DNA of 6,319 bases from Acidobacteriota bacterium (GTDB taxonomy: Bacteria > Acidobacteriota > Terriglobia > Terriglobales > Acidobacteriaceae): assembly GCA_003225515.1 (NCBI GenBank), contig QIAK01000601.1, forward strand, positions 1 through 6,319, in the 5' to 3' direction. Each line of letters opens with the position of its first letter. Positions within the stretch are counted from its first letter, which is position 1. Made by a program: the position numbers and the translations under genes. Below, one piece after another: positions 6,250-6,319 of this stretch. The notes below the pieces were generated by a model. That model was not told where the DNA came from, ran no database searches, and saw nothing but the letters and a program-made list of their open reading frames with translations.

Positions 6250-6319
6250 CAGCGCCACGGATTTCACGGATTCGCACGGAACAAGAAATCAAGAAAAGAT
6301 CAGTGAATAGCCGTGGCTG
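6250..6319. repeat. iterated and foldback intergenic repeat after pyrG, cut by window end
   Basis: The motif cacgga occurs three times (6256, 6265, 6275) at 9-10 nt spacing. The left flank cagcgccacgg (6250-6260) is nearly complementary to ccgtggctg at 6311-6319, so the segment could fold back on itself. Composition and spacing resemble the ttcgtg repeat at 4379-4457 but the unit differs. No gene is seen here; it could act as a weak transcription end for pyrG. Confidence 0.45.

Noticed and set aside
5720..6292. Minus-strand open frame of 190 codons
   Set aside because: It is antisense to the amidotransferase domain of pyrG; its Arg/His/Leu-rich composition is typical of a shadow frame.

Overview
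The window looks like chromosomal DNA of an Acidobacteria-type soil bacterium. This is inferred from moderate-to-high GC, secreted HAF-repeat proteins, Ig-like domains on a secreted-type phosphoesterase, and iterated intergenic repeats of the ttcgtg / cacgga kind. No marker gene fixes the taxon.

Layout from left to right. Positions 1-1175 hold the 3' part of a phosphoesterase gene (AcpA / phospholipase C superfamily) whose start lies outside the window. A tandem paralogue follows at 1243-2717, preceded by a bacterial Ig-like (Big2-type) domain. It is broken near 2220 by an out-of-frame loss that alignment to the first copy puts at about 16 nt. Positions 2718-2988 contain a 3'-half fragment of a tRNA-Ala gene (2751-2794) and a strong 45-nt stem-loop (2846-2890). 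A minus-strand gene at 2989-4050 encodes a secreted protein of seven HAF-type repeats, probably a seven-bladed beta-propeller. Upstream of it, also on the minus strand, is a complete tRNA-Ala(GGC) gene with encoded CCA (4182-4257) and a recognisable sigma-70-type promoter. After an imperfect foldback repeat (4379-4457) comes pyrG, CTP synthase (4576-6244), disrupted near codon 30 by a second out-of-frame loss of about 8 nt. The window ends in an iterated repeat (6250-6319).

The most notable structure is the pair of same-orientation tRNA-Ala 3' ends about 1.43 kb apart. Their similarity stops exactly at the edge of the anticodon loop and runs through the 3' end of the tRNA into the flank. This is the geometry left by a tyrosine-integrase element inserted in the anticodon-loop region of a tRNA gene. 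The HAF propeller gene is the only gene between the two copies and no integrase is present, so this would be a minimal or decayed tRNA-targeted island, or alternatively an old partial tRNA duplication.

The genes do not form one pathway. pyrG and the tRNA are housekeeping genes. The two phosphoesterases and the HAF protein look like exported accessory functions. The two indel-type breaks within 2.5 kb, one of them in a normally essential gene, make sequence or assembly error a serious possibility.
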